A DNA stretch of 64,000 nucleotides from assembly GCF_030867145.1 (NCBI RefSeq), contig NC_134443.1:2604001-2668000 (forward strand), written 5' to 3'. The notes under the pieces are model-generated. The model did no database searches and was not told the origin of the DNA. It was given only the letters and a program-made list of their open reading frames with translations. Below, one piece after another: positions 1-14,900 of this stretch (within the stretch, counting starts at the first letter, position 1; the number at the start of each line of letters is the position of its first letter). This DNA comes from Opisthocomus hoazin. Its lineage: Eukaryota > Chordata > Aves > Opisthocomiformes > Opisthocomidae. The translations under genes and the position numbers were made by a program.

Positions 1-114
1 TGGACGTGGGTTTCACACGCCTGCCATCCCATAAAGCACCGCCAGCGCCACGCAAGTCAACCGCGAGCGCCGAAGGCACAACCGTGGGTTGTCGCCCGTG
101 ACTTGTCCTTGTTA

Positions 115-2036
<1,922 letters not shown>

Positions 2037-2420
2037 CGCCCCCCCCTCCCGCGGCTCCGCAGTGGCGAGGGAGGGTGGCCGGGCGCGGCGGGGGACCGCC
2101 CGCGGGGTCGCTGCTGCCGCCGCCGCCGGGAGGGAAGCGGAAATGGGAAAGGGAAAGCCGCGGGCAGCCGCCGCCGCCGCCCCGCTCCGCGCGCAGCTCC
2201 GATCCCGTCAATGGCCGCTCGCACACTGAGCCTCCATGACATGGCGCATGGCGCCCCCTCCCGCCGCCACGCCCCCGTCCCGGGGCGGGGCTTCCTCCGC
2301 GACACCGCCCCTCTCATTGGCCTGGCCGCGCCGCGGGAGGCGCCGCGCCATTGGCTGGCCGCGCTGTCCGTCAGACCGAGCGGCCTTTTAAAGGCGGGGA
2401 GGGGGTAGTGGGCTTCGTCT
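2037..2420 (-). promoter_or_regulatory. ANP32E: ANP32E 5' UTR and CpG-island promoter
   Basis: GC-rich sequence directly upstream of the ANP32E start, with two CCAAT-type boxes (ATTGG at about 2317 and CCATTGGC at about 2349) and several GC boxes. No TATA box is convincing. The transcription start is inferred to lie about 2100-2250. The CpG-dense region continues to about 3000, so a divergent plus-strand promoter transcript is possible, but no coding exon is visible there. Confidence 0.6.
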
Positions 2421-5400
2421 TTGTGTGTGCGTGCGGGGAGTGCGCGCGCGCGCCCTTCGCACGTGGTGGCGGGGCTTTGCACGCGTGGGGTTTTGCACGC
2501 GCGGTTGCGGGGCGGGGGAGGGCGTGCCGCTCGTGGCGTTTCGTGCGGGGTGGGGGCTGCGGGTCCGGTTGTGGGGAGGGCCGGACCGTGCGGCCCCGGG
2601 GGACTGCGGGTCCCGCGGTGCTGCCGGGGGCCCCGCTCGCGGGGAGCGGGTGCGTGCGGGGGGCCGCTCGCGGGGGCGGCGCGGGTTTGCACGCGCGGGG
2701 CCCGCACGCCTGGTCACGGAAGGGCTGCGGACGGGGTTGTGCGGCGGGAGCTTGCGCCGAGTTCTTGCGTGTCTGGTTGCGTGGGGAACTGCGGGGAAGT
2801 TTTTGCCAGTGGGGTGTTGCGGAGCGGGGGGTACGGCGCGTCTGCGGTGCTGCGCGGGGTTCCCCCGCCCTGGGGCTGTGTGCGGGATGCGGAGGCTGCG
2901 GGACGCAGAGGCAGGCGCCTTCAACTCCGCTCTCCCTGCGGCCCTGCCCGGGCGCTCGCTGCGGGGCAGCCGCCGGCTCCCTGGGCGCGCCGGTCACCCT
3001 GTGGGTACCCTCAGCTCTGGGCCTTCGGCTCGCAGCAGCCCGCTGGCATCTCCCCACTGATGGCTGCGTGGGCCTTGCAGTTCAAATGGCAAAAAAAAGC
3101 CACAAAAAAGGATGTAAACGCTCCCCAAATAGGGAAACACCCAGGGAACAGTGTGACACCAAAGCAAAACCGCGGGCAAAACCTGCTGAGTCCTGCCAGG
3201 TCTGGGCTTCCCGCAGCCCCCTGTGAGGAGAAGCTGCTGTCACTGTGCATTATTTTGTGTCCATAGGCGTGCAGGCAGCTCTGCAAACGTCTGGCAGATG
3301 TAGGGGAAGGTGGATGCACAAGCGAACAGCTATGTAAGCATAGCTCTTTAACTGGGAGGGCTCTCTGGGTGGATGTGTATGGTTTCTATACATCTGGAAG
3401 CATGGAAAACTTTTTTGCTACTTAGATAATATTTCTATATTTACAATATAGAAGAGATAGAATTTAGTGACTGCTGAGTCCTCCTGAGTACAGGCAGGAG
3501 TGCTTTGCCAGGCTGAAAGTGTTAGTCCCTCCTAGACAGGCAGTTCCAAATATTTATATGTTGGTTCTTTTAACTTTCAGACACAAATAGCCGGAGACTT
3601 TTTGGCAGCTCAGTGGCAGAACAAAAAAAAATGAACATGGGAATCTCTGCTGGTCTACTCTGCTTTGTGTAAACTGAGCGGAGAAAATATTTCCTGTTTC
3701 GGGATCAAATAGTGAGAGTTCCACCAGCCTATTTCTCTGGTTATTTGAGTAAGGGTTAAAAATGGGGTCAGAAAGACTGGATCTTGCCAATTTGGGACCA
3801 TATTTGGTCTGGAAGGCATTTTGTTTTAGGGGGTCTCGAGTACAAAACCACCCGCTGGTGGAGGAGAAATCGGGTGGTGTTGCTGCAGGGGTGAACCCAT
3901 CGCGATGCTGCTTGCGGTACGAAGGGCAGAGCGTCACTTCATCTGAAAGTGAAATTTGTTTGTGATAGCTGATACCGCAGTGCTTAAAAATACACATTTG
4001 GGAATAAAAATTCTGTAGGGGAGCTGAGGCGGGATTGAGTGCCGGCGTCCCTTTCCCTGGTGTGGCTGTCTGCAGAAGTTTCTGCAGCAAAACCCAGCCT
4101 GGCGAATGTCTCTGAAGCACGCTCGTCTGCGCTTCGTAGGGAAGGTGCGGTCGACAGGCACGGCGTGGAGTAAAGGGTGGAAAAACGGGAGAGTTAAGGA
4201 ATAAAAGGGGAAGCATGCTTCTTTTTGTTTCGGATCCAGTTGCTCCATGTGATGCTGATGAAAATGGTTTGTGTTGTCGCCGCGGCCGCTCTTGGCGGGG
4301 CTTTAAGTGAGGTTGGTATTGATGGATGTACCAGGGTGCTGAGTGAAGACAACAACTTAGGAATAATACAGGAGAGCAGTCCCAGCCTGCATCAGTAATT
4401 GTGTAAATCTGCATAAATTCATCTTAACAGGCCTCTAAAAGGGGGGCTGCAAACCCCAGAGCTGGTTACCTCCTCGCTGGCCCCATGGAGGGCGGCTTGG
4501 AGCTGCTCTTTGTAGTTGTGTGGGTTTGGTGTGTGTCGCTGGTGGGTTTGGGGGTGCCACCAGGCCACCGTTAACCCCGCTGTGGTTGCTCCTGTGCAAA
4601 AAGCAGGATCGCCAACACCTGGAGTGAGAAACAAGCCTTAAAGCCAGCCCAGCCCTTTTTTCCCCCCTTTTTATTTTGCCTCCATGAGGTCACAGGGGCC
4701 GGATGCCCCTTCTGAGGTTGGACCATGTTAAATGCACCCAGTAACCACAGTTACCCTCCGCAGAGGGTGAGCAGAGCCGTATCCACGCCCGCCCCAGGAC
4801 TTGCCTGAGCTCTCGCAAAGCCCCTGTGGGCTGCAGCTCCCCCGGGACGTTGTGCCCGGATCCTGGGAGCTGTGCTGAGAGCAAGTGCAGCACAATTTGT
4901 TTCTCCGAGAGTCTGATAAAGTCCTGCTAGAAAGCACCAGAGGCCTTGAGGGACCTTCTGCTTGCTTCTTGCCTGAAGATAACTAGGAAAGGTTTTCAAA
5001 ACCAGAGGGAAATCCTCTTTGTGTTAAAGCAGCTTAGCCCGTGGAGGTCTGCTGGGTGGCTGTTTGCAGAGCCGAGGGGCCGGCGGGTGTTGCACGAGCG
5101 GTGAAAAAAGGGGTAAATCTGGGAAAGCAACTTGTGAAAGCGTCTGGACGAGGATGGCTTCACCCCGGGCTTTGGACGCGGACTAGGAGATGCTGACGGT
5201 TTTACTGCAGGAGAGGACCCCGGGTGAGATTTTGGTTTTCCTATTAGAAACACAGGCATGCGTTTCCAAAGAAAAATAATTAAAATTTAAACTCTTAATA
5301 TTTCACTGATGCGAGTGCGTTTGCTCGCTCTTGGTGTCGTGTGCAAGACCACAGGTCCCGTAACGGAAAAGCTGGGGTTTTCCCGGCGCATTGGGGTGGC

Positions 5401-7085
5401 CAGGGATGGTCCAGCGGGAGCAGAGCCCCGCAGCAGGCGACGATGCCTTTCCTACCGCTTGTGGGAAGGTGCATTTGTAAACTAGAGACATTTTGGTGAA
5501 TAATATCAGCTTTAGGTAATGTCGTTTCCGGCCATACATCGTTAGATGTAATTAGGTCAGGATACACCTCATCCTAAACACTGCTATAACCTGAATGTCG
5601 GTTTTGCCCCTTTCTTCTGGTCTCGAAGTGAGCTGTAAAACTGAGCTGGGCTTTTACAATAAGCTGGGTTTGTGCGTGCCGTCAGATGTTGAACTTCTCT
5701 GTGTGGCTGGGTTTGTCTCGTGCTGTTGGAGAGGGCTTGTGGTTTTCTGTTCCTCAGCGTCAGGAGCACCACCACTGAGCCACTAATTATTTAGTAATAT
5801 TTGTTTTATTAACACACTTAGCATATTATAAGCTTCATGCACGTATTTTATTTTCCCTTTTTTTTTCTTCATTGCAGTGTTAAAAATTTCAATGCTGTGT
5901 ATTCAGAAATTATTTTCCAGAGCTCTTCTAGGCAAAGCTCAGCATTTTTTAATCGACTTTTGTAGCAGCGAGGAGCCAGGAGGTGGCACTGGCTGGCAGC
6001 ACATTCAGGTCTTGCTCCCTTCGGCAGCTCCTGGCCCTGTTTCGGAGCCTCCTGGCTTCCCTAGAAAATAAAATACTGCTGCTTTTCAAGGTCGGGAGCC
6101 TGGATAACCCCGCAGGCCGGGGTGAGGGATGGCAGGGCTGGCTGGTGGTGGCACCGCTGCTCTATGGGCGTAGAGGAGATGGGTGGGTTTGGGTCGTACC
6201 TGCTCCGGCAGGTTGAGGAGTTTCTGCCTGGAGTTTTGAGGGCGAGCTCAAGGGAGTTTGAAGCTCTGCAGACCTGGGGGCCACGCAGATGTGACCACCG
6301 TGAGCTCTTTCTTGAGTTGACTCAGTCTCCGTTGACTTGCCGGAGCTCCAAGACTACATGGGTGCACCTGGATCGGGTTTGCTGCCCCTGCTTCCCCATA
6401 ACTCCTCCAAAGAAAAGCAGCGTAGACACACAAGACTGTGGGATTACTTTTTTGTTCTCCCCCAGCTGGGCCAAGAGGAGCCTTATAAACTCAGATTTCC
6501 TGACCAAAAAAAACCCTTTCTGGCACAGTTTGCTCTGCGTGGGGAGCTGGTGCAGGCTGTATTGCTCGGAGTGACTTATTTTTTGGTCCAGCTTCTCATT
6601 GCACCACAGATGTTGCTGCTGTTTCTAGAAAATAAAGAGCATTGAGAGCAATGCTGGAAAAACCTAAGTAGAAAACTTCTGCTTGTTTGCTCCAGCTAGC
6701 CAATAGCTTCTGGGTTTAGATGCTTAGAAGTTCTTTTGAAGGGACAAGCACTGTACAAGTTTCTTGCATTTGTTATTCCTGTTCTGCTGGTGTTTACCGA
6801 TTATTTACCAAGTGACTGCAAATGAAACCGCATCTCTGGCCACCGCAAACCTTGTGGTGGATGGTTGCCGGCATGGAGAGTTTGTCCCAAAACACTCCCG
6901 TTTAACGTGGTGGCCTGGGAAGATGGGACAGGGCAAAATCTGCGTCTGGTCCCCGAGGTGCGGAGGTTTTCCTGGAGAAATGGGGTGGGCATTGGGGCGG
7001 GGGGAGCAGGTTAGCCCAGCTCGGGGGTGGATGGGGCTGGTGTCGCTTGTGTTTTCCCAGAGGGTGTTGGTGGCTTCATGCTAGA
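2421..7085. other. intergenic, no recognisable gene
   Basis: Between the ANP32E promoter and the 3' end of the C1orf54-like gene. The first 600 bases are CpG island. After that the sequence is ordinary, with scattered AATAAA hexamers (for example near 6066 and 6627) that have no coding exon in front of them. Open frames of 60-150 codons occur but show no recognisable domain and no paired splice sites in phase. One breakpoint of the block inversion described in the findings must lie in this interval. Confidence 0.6.
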
Positions 7086-7109
7086 GACTGAACACCGGTT
7101 GTTAGCAGT

Positions 7110-7115
7110 TTTATT
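7110..7115 (-). terminator. polyadenylation signal AATAAA of the C1orf54-like gene
   Basis: On the minus strand AATAAA lies about 225 bases after a strong acceptor (pyrimidine-rich, TTTCAG at 7341-7343). The stretch 7090-7340 is clearly AT-richer than its surroundings, as expected for a terminal exon. Cleavage is inferred near 7090. Confidence 0.7.
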
Positions 7116-7285
7116 GGCAGGAGTTCATATTTACAACAGAATAATAGGAAATAGGAAAGAACCTAGTCATTACAAAGCTCTTCAGTGTTTGCACAACTTT
7201 TATGGCTCAGGACGGCATCATCCATCTATTGAAAACTTGGTACATAAAGTCACAACTGTACTAAAAATGGAGGTGACTGCTTCGT

Positions 7286-10200
7286 TTAGAGGATGTAATT
7301 TCCAGCGTGATGAGAATGTTCTTCATCAAAGCCGTCGTGTCTGAAACGAGGGGAAAAGGTGAGGAAGCTGTTGCCACGTCCTTCTATTGTGTCTCCAGCC
7401 ATGCTTGTGGCGGGACCGGGGTTTCATGAGCACCTGGGATGTCAGAGAGCTTCAGCCGCTGGAAAAAAGGGGGTTTGGGTGGCTGAGCAGCGGGGGTGCC
7501 TGGGCTGAGACCCAGTTTGGGCCAGGGGTGTCGGCGGGGTGTTCGCGCCGTTGAAGCTCCTGCTGAAGGCTGTGTGCAAAGAGGTCGCTTGGGTGCTTTG
7601 GAAAAATACCCTACAACGCCTCGTCAGGTCATTAGTAGCAATTAAAGCATTTTTGGTTGTCCCTAGCATTGCGGCTGGATGCCCAAAAGGTTTCATTATT
7701 TTGTAATTAGTTTGAAAAGTTGCTGCAAAGCGCTGCTTGCGGCTGCTTCAGAAAGAATGGAGTTTTGCTGGCTTAAGGACATGCTTTGAGTGCTCAAATC
7801 CTACGGGCTTTAGTACCTTCTGAGGAGGAGCAGGGGGGTCATAGCAGCAAACCCAGGAGGCTGAGGAGGATGACGAGCGGGAGGTGGCACCGGAGGGGCG
7901 ATCCCACCGACTCCCGGAACTCCTGGCAAGGCAATGGAAAGAAATCCATCAAAAATCGCTTGGTTTAATGCTGACAGGCATTAATTCATTAATTGTTTTA
8001 ATCCCGACGGGCTCCTCTGCTTGCCTAACTGTCCCTGGTGATTGCTTCTTGGGGGAGAGGTCGCATCCTTGCCCTGGAGCATCCTCATCTGTCGCTGAGT
8101 GAGGGAGCTGTCGCTGAAACCTGGGGACTGGCATCCTCTTTTGCAAATCCCTTCCCCAAAGCCCCGATGGTGCTTGGATGGATGTGTAGGAGAAGGAATA
8201 ACCCCTGATGTCACAGCACAGGGTTTACTGGTATCCAGAGGGATCCCTCGCTGGCAAAGGTTTGGTATTATTTCATTAGGAAAACTAGGAATTTCTGCCT
8301 CTCTGAGCCTCTCCTGTGCAAACTGGCAAAAGAAGTCCATGGCAGACTGATCACAGCTATTGCACGGACGTGCTCTGCCCAAACTCATTGGAGTTGTTCA
8401 GGGATTTAAAATCAATGTTTTAAATCCATTTATTTTTTTCTTGTGACCATGGTTTTGGCAAGGAAGGCCCCACTGTTTTCAGAAATAGGAAGAGAAAGTC
8501 CAACTCACCTCATATGAATAAATGGTGGGTATTAATGTGGTGTTGTCAGAGTAATACTCTACAGTTGCATATAAGTAATCACCTGGAATGAAAGCGTTGT
8601 CCTGATGAGTCGGGATTAATAGTTAGTATAACCAGGCAAGGGTCTTACCCGCTCAAGCCATTATAAAAATAACACCAAACATCACCGAGCATCAATTCCA
8701 TAGGTTGGAAGCTGAATTTTAGAAGCTGCCTGGGTTGGGGACTGCGTTTGCTTGTGGGCGGCGGTGGCAGCATGCCGGGGGGTGCAGGAGTCTGTTACTG
8801 CTGCCGAAACCACAGCGAATCTCTGCCCAGGAGCGGCTGCCGGGGTTCTCTCCACTCTGCCTCCATCTCAACAACCTTTTCAGCTCGGCAAGCTGTGGTT
8901 TCAGATGGTGACGAGAACCACTGGGGGCAGAACAGCTCCAGAAAAATCTCTTTTAACTCTACTTTTGATCTTGTTTGGTTTTTTTTTTTACACCAAAGAT
9001 TCGCTTTATTTATCATGGTCAGACCCATTCGGTGTTAGGGCGTGTATTTCCTACCGGTTGTTCACTTTTCAGAGGGTCCTGGTGTGGTTCAGTCGAAAAT
9101 GTTTTCATCCGAGAGGGTCTGCGGAGGCTCCTTTTAAAGTCCGTGGAGATGCTGGGTACCACTTTCTCTCCACTGACACTAAAGGGGGTCGGGGGCACCT
9201 GTGCTCTGTGCACATCATCCAGCGTCAGGTGAGATGAGTCCCACCCTTATCTTGTGACATTAGTATTGCACATCTTTTCCCCTCTCAATTGTCAATGTAA
9301 TTCAGATAAATCCAAGTAACTCGGGCAACTAAACTGCCGCTGCTTTGCTCGCGTGTCCTGCCTGAGCACCCGTGACGGCTGTAACCAGCCACGCGAATTC
9401 CCACGCAGCCACGATTCGGCAAACCCTCTTACCTCGTCTCGGCAGCATCTCCCCAGACCTCCGGCCCTATTTCCTAGGGGAGTTTCTGCAAAGCTCCACT
9501 GCCATGAGGACCTCGAGCCACCGCGGTGCCTTAGTTTCCTTCTGCCGTGCGTGGCAGCCCTGAGCTTTTAGCTTAAATTAAAGATGGAGGGAGCTGCGGT
9601 CTGTGCTGGTGGCGGCCGAGGGAGGTGGGGTGGGCTCAGTGTCCCTCAGGGGTTATGTGTAATTGCAGAGAACTCGATTCGGTGGCTGCTCGGTGCCTTT
9701 GCGTTGGTGCATGGGCAGCCTGATCTCCCTGCCTGGCAGAGGCTGGAGGGAGACCTCCCAGCATCATTGTCAACTTGCTCAGGCAGCTTGCATAAAATGA
9801 TTAAAAATAAGCAAGAGTTTCTCACCGAAACGAGATGCGTAGTCGTATAAAAACTCTGTTAGCTCCTCGTCTTCTCCTACCTCAGCATTCCCTAAAAACA
9901 AACAAAAACCAAGTGGTTCATCATCTGGCACCGTAAGCAGAGACCCGTGTCGGCTGGATACAGTTTCCCATGAAGAGTTTCATTGATTTATTGGCGCTTT
10001 GTGCAAAACCTATTCCCACGTGGGAGTAATGGATTCGCAATCTGGCCCGTAATTAAATCAGAGACTTCACAGCAAGGGGTATCATGTTGCAGACCTGACC
10101 AGAGCTCGTCCCACGTGGGTTCTTTCCTTTATTTTGGGTGCAGATGTGCCGGGAGTGGGAGATGCAGTAGTGGGGTTGCAGCCCTCCGCTCACGTTCCTG

Positions 10201-11993
10201 CATCCCGTACCCCAAATTTATTCTGGGGTGGATCTCAAAGCTGTGCTGTGTGCGTTCGGAGCCGCTCCTCAGCCGCTGACCCGGCTGCTTTATTCCTCAC
10301 GTGCCTTTTGCTGTGAGATTGCTGAAGGCTGAGTGAGGAGCCTTGCGTTTCCTTAGGGTTGGGTCACTATAAATAGATTTCTGAATCGTATGGCGTTGTC
10401 AAAGTCATATCAAGTCGTTCATTTCCCTTTTCCGAATACAAGGTTAAATGTGTTTTCTTTTTTTCAGGGTGTTATAAAGCAGACTAGGTGGGAATATTAA
10501 TGTTGTAATACTCGCATACTCATAGAATAACATAAGATACTCATACAATAATCTAAGATAATATTATTATATAAGATAATATATTTTAGTGTTCATGTAT
10601 GCTAATATATCCAGATAATAACTATATTAATATTATAACTTATATTATTAATAATGTTAATGATGTTGTTAGTCATGCCCGGGCCAAGCCGTAACTCCAA
10701 GTACCCCTCTCTAAGACTTTCCATCGTTTCCTAACGTAGCCCTGAGTTTCTTGGCACTGGCAGCAGGCTGAGCGAGCAGCCCGGATCCAAACCCTCTCAT
10801 CATTAGGAAATTCTCCGAACACAATGACACAGCCTACAGATTTCTGCGCAGGCATCAAAGCCCTGGAGCAGGAGTTGGGTCTGCAGGTCATCGTCGCTCA
10901 GCCTCGACCCATCCTATTCCCATCCTGAGCTTTCGGGGAAACTGGGACCGAAATCAGGAGCTGCGTGGCGTAGCGTACACCCGTCCACCCCATGCACCTT
11001 CCCACGCTTCCCTGCGAAAAGGCTCCGTCCTTTTTGGCTCCGGCGCTGTAAACTGTGGCTCTCGGGGCACATTATCCCACGCACAAAGCTTTCTGAGAAA
11101 GTTATTCCAAGTTGGCTGTTGTATTTACACTGGAGCCATGCTAAGAATAATAGAGTTTTTTTGCAACAAAGAGCTTCCTTCTGGAAATCCCCCCTGTGTG
11201 GCCGCTTTTAACCGCTCGCATGATGTTTCGCGTTTGGCTTCGTTCCTTCGGTGCGGTAGAGAAGGAGGAAGGCTCTTTGCAGCTGGCAGGCACGGCAGAG
11301 CCGCAGGCAGCTGCCAGTTTCCAGTTATCTGCCCCTCAGCCGGTGCTGCCCGCTATCGCACGTTCCTAGAAACATGACTTCATTGCACGTATGTTCGTCC
11401 CTAATGAGGTGCAGGTTCCTGCTTCGAGCTGCTGCTCACCCCTCCCGGGCGCTGCCAGTGCTGTGGTTTTCCTTGTTTAATTGCCCCCGACTTTGGTCTC
11501 CCCACATCTCCTAAGTGCCCACCTAACACTTTAGGAAATCCTGTTTGGTTTTTTCTTTCCCTCGCCTGTGTCTGTCTCTCTTCAAAGCTCCCAGCTGTAT
11601 ATTGCCAATAATTTTGAATACAATATGGAAAACATTAATTACCAGACTCCGTTCTGCCAGCACACGCTGTGTTCTGCAAGCACATACTGTATTCTCCAAG
11701 CACAGACTATGTTCTCCAAGCAGACGCTTTGCTGTAACTTTTAGTATTTCCAGTTTGTTTTCCCTGGGATTTCTTTTGCTACAGACCCCCCGTCTCCAAG
11801 TGAGCACCCCAAGACCTTTCAGCCTCCAAGACCCCACCCCGAGTGCCATGCAGCATCTCAGCAGCGCAGAAATAATTCAAGCCCAGCACTTATCAGCATG
11901 ATTAAATTACATTGCAAGCCAGAAAACCAGAGAAATGTATTTACCCGGTAAGAAATGAAGAACCAAGAGTGCTGCAATTAAAAAGTTCGTCAT
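7286..11993 (-). CDS. small secreted or anchored acidic tyrosine-rich protein, probable C1orf54 ortholog
   Basis: Exon 1 (11945-11993) encodes a signal peptide, MTNFLIAALLVLHFLPG, and ends in phase 1. Exon 2 (9826-9891) reads NAEVGEDEELTEFLYDYASRF, and exon 3 (8509-8582) reads GDYLYATVEYYSDNTTLIPT followed by IYSYE. All have good GT and AG sites, and the phases agree (1, 1, 0). The acidic tyrosine-rich segment after a signal peptide resembles human C1orf54, which has [20 protein letters not shown] at the same place; this comparison is from memory. The 3' part is less certain. Model B: exon 4 8229-8322, exon 5 7817-7922, exon 6 7286-7340, open in one frame and giving 147 residues that end HHAGNYIL. 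Model A: exon 3 joins 7922 in phase 0 and ends in a hydrophobic tail, LPLVILLSLLGLLL, with the stop at 7839-7841, giving 90 residues. Model A ends more like human C1orf54. The function is unknown. Confidence 0.72.
10490..10665. repeat. AT-rich palindromic island in C1orf54-like intron 1
   Basis: About 175 bases made almost only of A and T, built from overlapping TAATAT, ATATTA and AAGATAATAT words that form many short inverted repeats. It stands out sharply in a GC-rich window. No coding content; origin unknown. Confidence 0.75.
11651..11730. repeat. 20-bp tandem repeat, four copies
   Basis: Four consecutive 20-base units of the form GTTCTNCAAGCACANACTNT, diverged from one another by a few bases. 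It lies in intron 1 of the C1orf54-like gene, about 215 bases downstream of its signal-peptide exon. Confidence 0.85.
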
Positions 11994-11999
11994 CCTATG

Positions 12000-14900
12000 T
12001 TTCGGTGTCATCCGCCGGTGCGGCTCGGCACTGCTGCTCGGGAATTTCTTGAGACGTCCCAGCGGAGGCAGGAAATGACTCTTGCGAGGGCTGGACCGAG
12101 CAGCCGCCGCGCTCGGAGATAAGGCAAGGTTTTCTGCGGTTTGCCAAGCGCTGCGGTGTCAGGCTGGGCTAGAGGCTGTCCTGTACGGGCCAGGAGATGG
12201 GCGATGGCCCTGACACCACTCCGGCGGTGGAAGGTTTTCCCTTTGCAAAGACTTTTCCGACAGCTGAGTTACAAATCTTGGGAAGTTAGTCCTCAGGGAG
12301 GGTTAGCACTGCTGGATGACCTCGCAAATAGAGGGAAGATGGTTTTGATTATGGTATAGCGGAGCATAGCAGGAGTTATTAATAGCAAATCCTTCTTGTA
12401 GGGAAGGTGACGGTTAAGAGGCAGAGGCAGAAATGACAACTGGGAGCCAGATTCAGTTCCTGACTTCCCTTAAAATCTTGGGGGATTTTTTTCTTGGCTT
12501 CATTTCATCTTCCCATGCCTCAGTTTCTCCACCAGTAAGAAAAAAAGTAAACAGTCAGAGGCTTATTTTATGTTATAGTGGGTAGAAATACCCTGGGCTG
12601 GAGAGCTCTAGGAGCCGCGTTTGGTGTGTACGGTCAGCTCCTGTTACTGCGTCCGCAGGGTGTGGTGCCCTGGTACCTGTTGGTATCGGCTCCTTATTTT
12701 CCTCTCATCTAAATTAAAAACAAAATAGGAAAACATCTCTTGGAACAGAAATGGGGAGAAAACCAAAATCTGGCTCTTTTGCTTTGTGGGGAAAAGTTGA
12801 TACCGGTGCAGAAGGCCTTCTCCGAGGAGCAGATATGATGCTGGTGGAAACTGGTGTTAACTGGGTTGTGAAGCAAAAGGAGAATAGAAGGAGCAGGAGG
12901 TAAATCAGATGTGACCGAGCTGGTGTCAAATCAGTTCCTGAGCAGTGTGTGGTGGGGGCTGCTTGCTGCTGCGGGTTTGCTGCCGGAAAGGGCTGAGGTT
13001 GCTGTGACTTTATTGCTTACGCAGTGAGAAGAATCGGGGTTTGGAGGAAAAAAACACGCTTTCGCCCAAGACGGTTTCCTCTCCCACCTGGTCTCTGGAG
13101 TGTGGGGGGTGACGGTGCATTTTGGGGGCTCTTGGATGTGGTGCGGGAGACGGATGCTAGCAAACTGAGAAAGATAAGCCTTAGAAAGTAAGAGAGGAGC
13201 TGCATTTTGAGATATAACGAGAAGAAATTCATACCAAGAACCCTTCCCAGCCCAGAGAGTGGTGGACAGTCTTGGGAGGAGGTGCACACCCTGCTCTTGC
13301 TGTGTCTTTATCTACCAGCCCTCGAGGCACGTTCTCCCCATCTCAAAAACCTTTTCCCAGCCCTATATTTCAGTTTTCTCCGGCGAAACAACTGGAGGAC
13401 GATGCTCCCCCGCCGCGGAGCCGGGGGCTGCGCCCGCCCCCACTCCCTCGGTGGGTGCCTGCCCTGCGGGATGTGGGCTCGGGAGCTTCCTCTCGCAGAT
13501 GGGAAAACGGAAGCGAGTTTTTTGGCGGGGCGAGGGAATTTAATGGCAAACGGCTGTGCCGAGCCGAGACCAAGGAGGGGCCTGGGCTCTGGGTGGGGGT
13601 GGAAGACCACCAGCTGCGGTGGGATGGATGCAGGCATCCATGGGGCAACCGGCCGGGGAGAGCAGTGGCAGCCGGTCTTTTTCTCATCTTTGTGCTGTCA
13701 GTTTTAAACTGAGGATCCTTGTTGATTTTAAGCTGAGGATTTTCAAAGGCAGGCGGGTTTTTTTTGACTAAGAGGGGATCCAGCTGAAGAACTTTCAAGC
13801 ACATCCCAAAACCAGTTTGCAGCCTCCCAGGGCTGTACGCGCTTTGCCGAAGGGGCTTTTCCCATCCACAGGGAGATGCTTAGCAAAGGGTTAAGCACAG
13901 AGGAATGCCGAGCAGGCAGGAAGCGAATATCTCCAAACCCTCCCCTCGACCCACAAAAATAACATCAAAACTCAAAATCTCAACCCAAGCAGAAATCTGT
14001 CCTCGTTGGGGTGAATCCCACTGGGGCTGGAGCTGCTGGCTCAGCCGGGAGGCGTCTGGGTAGCGTGGGGACATGTCGAGCCGTGAAAGAGTTAAAATGT
14101 TCTGGTTTTGAAGTGATGGGGAGGGAAGGGGCAAGGAAGGTTTATGAGGATGGTGGTGGCTTTTATTAGATGAGCCGATGGGGCTGGACAGACAAACTTC
14201 TTTTGGAGTCCAAATTCGAAGGGATTTGCTGGCTTGGGACTGAGAATGGCTCCTCCTGGTTGGATGTGATGAAGTAAAACTTGGGGGAAAACAAAGCGTG
14301 ATACCTGCGGCGTGGAGATGCGGCGAAGGGAGCTGGATAGGACGCATGAGAAGGTGATACAAGGGGGCAGACAAAGCCTTTGCACCAAGCTGGGCTGTTC
14401 TTGTGAGCACAGCGGTGTCCAGCTTGAGCATCCCCAGCAGCGTCCCGCGTCTGCGTGGTCCCCGGATGCTGGGGGTACAGAGTTTGAGTTGTATCTCTGG
14501 CTGCAGAAAGCAAACGCTCTCTTCTGTTGGTTTGCTTTTCCCGTTAACGTTTGTTCTTACTCACTTTTCACGTCTCGCAACACAGAGCAAAAACATCGCC
14601 CAAAGAGCGGCCAAAAAAAGCAGCCAAACAGACATCTTTTCCAGCTCCCATTCCATGCTCCTTTCCCAAAACCCAATTCCTATTTTGCGCTATCTCTGTA
14701 CTTTTATGTCTTTTTTTTTTTTTTAATTACTGAAGTTTACGTGCCGAAATCAAACCGTAAAAGGTCCCACAGCTACGGAGCGGCGTGGGAGCGATGCCTT
14801 TCACATGGGAAAACTCAATGCGCGAGCCAAAACCCAATGGCTTTTCCAGAAAGGGATGGCAAAGCCGGCTCTTGCGTCTCGCAGTGCCGCGGGTTCTGCA

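Noticed and set aside
2351-3266. Overlapping 200-290 codon frames in the ANP32E CpG island
   Set aside because: Arginine-, glycine- and cysteine-rich translations of CpG-island DNA without splice support or recognisable domain.
7442-7696. Possible extra coding exon of the C1orf54-like gene at 7.44-7.70 kb
   Set aside because: Its best acceptor gives an immediate stop in the needed phase and the donor is poor.
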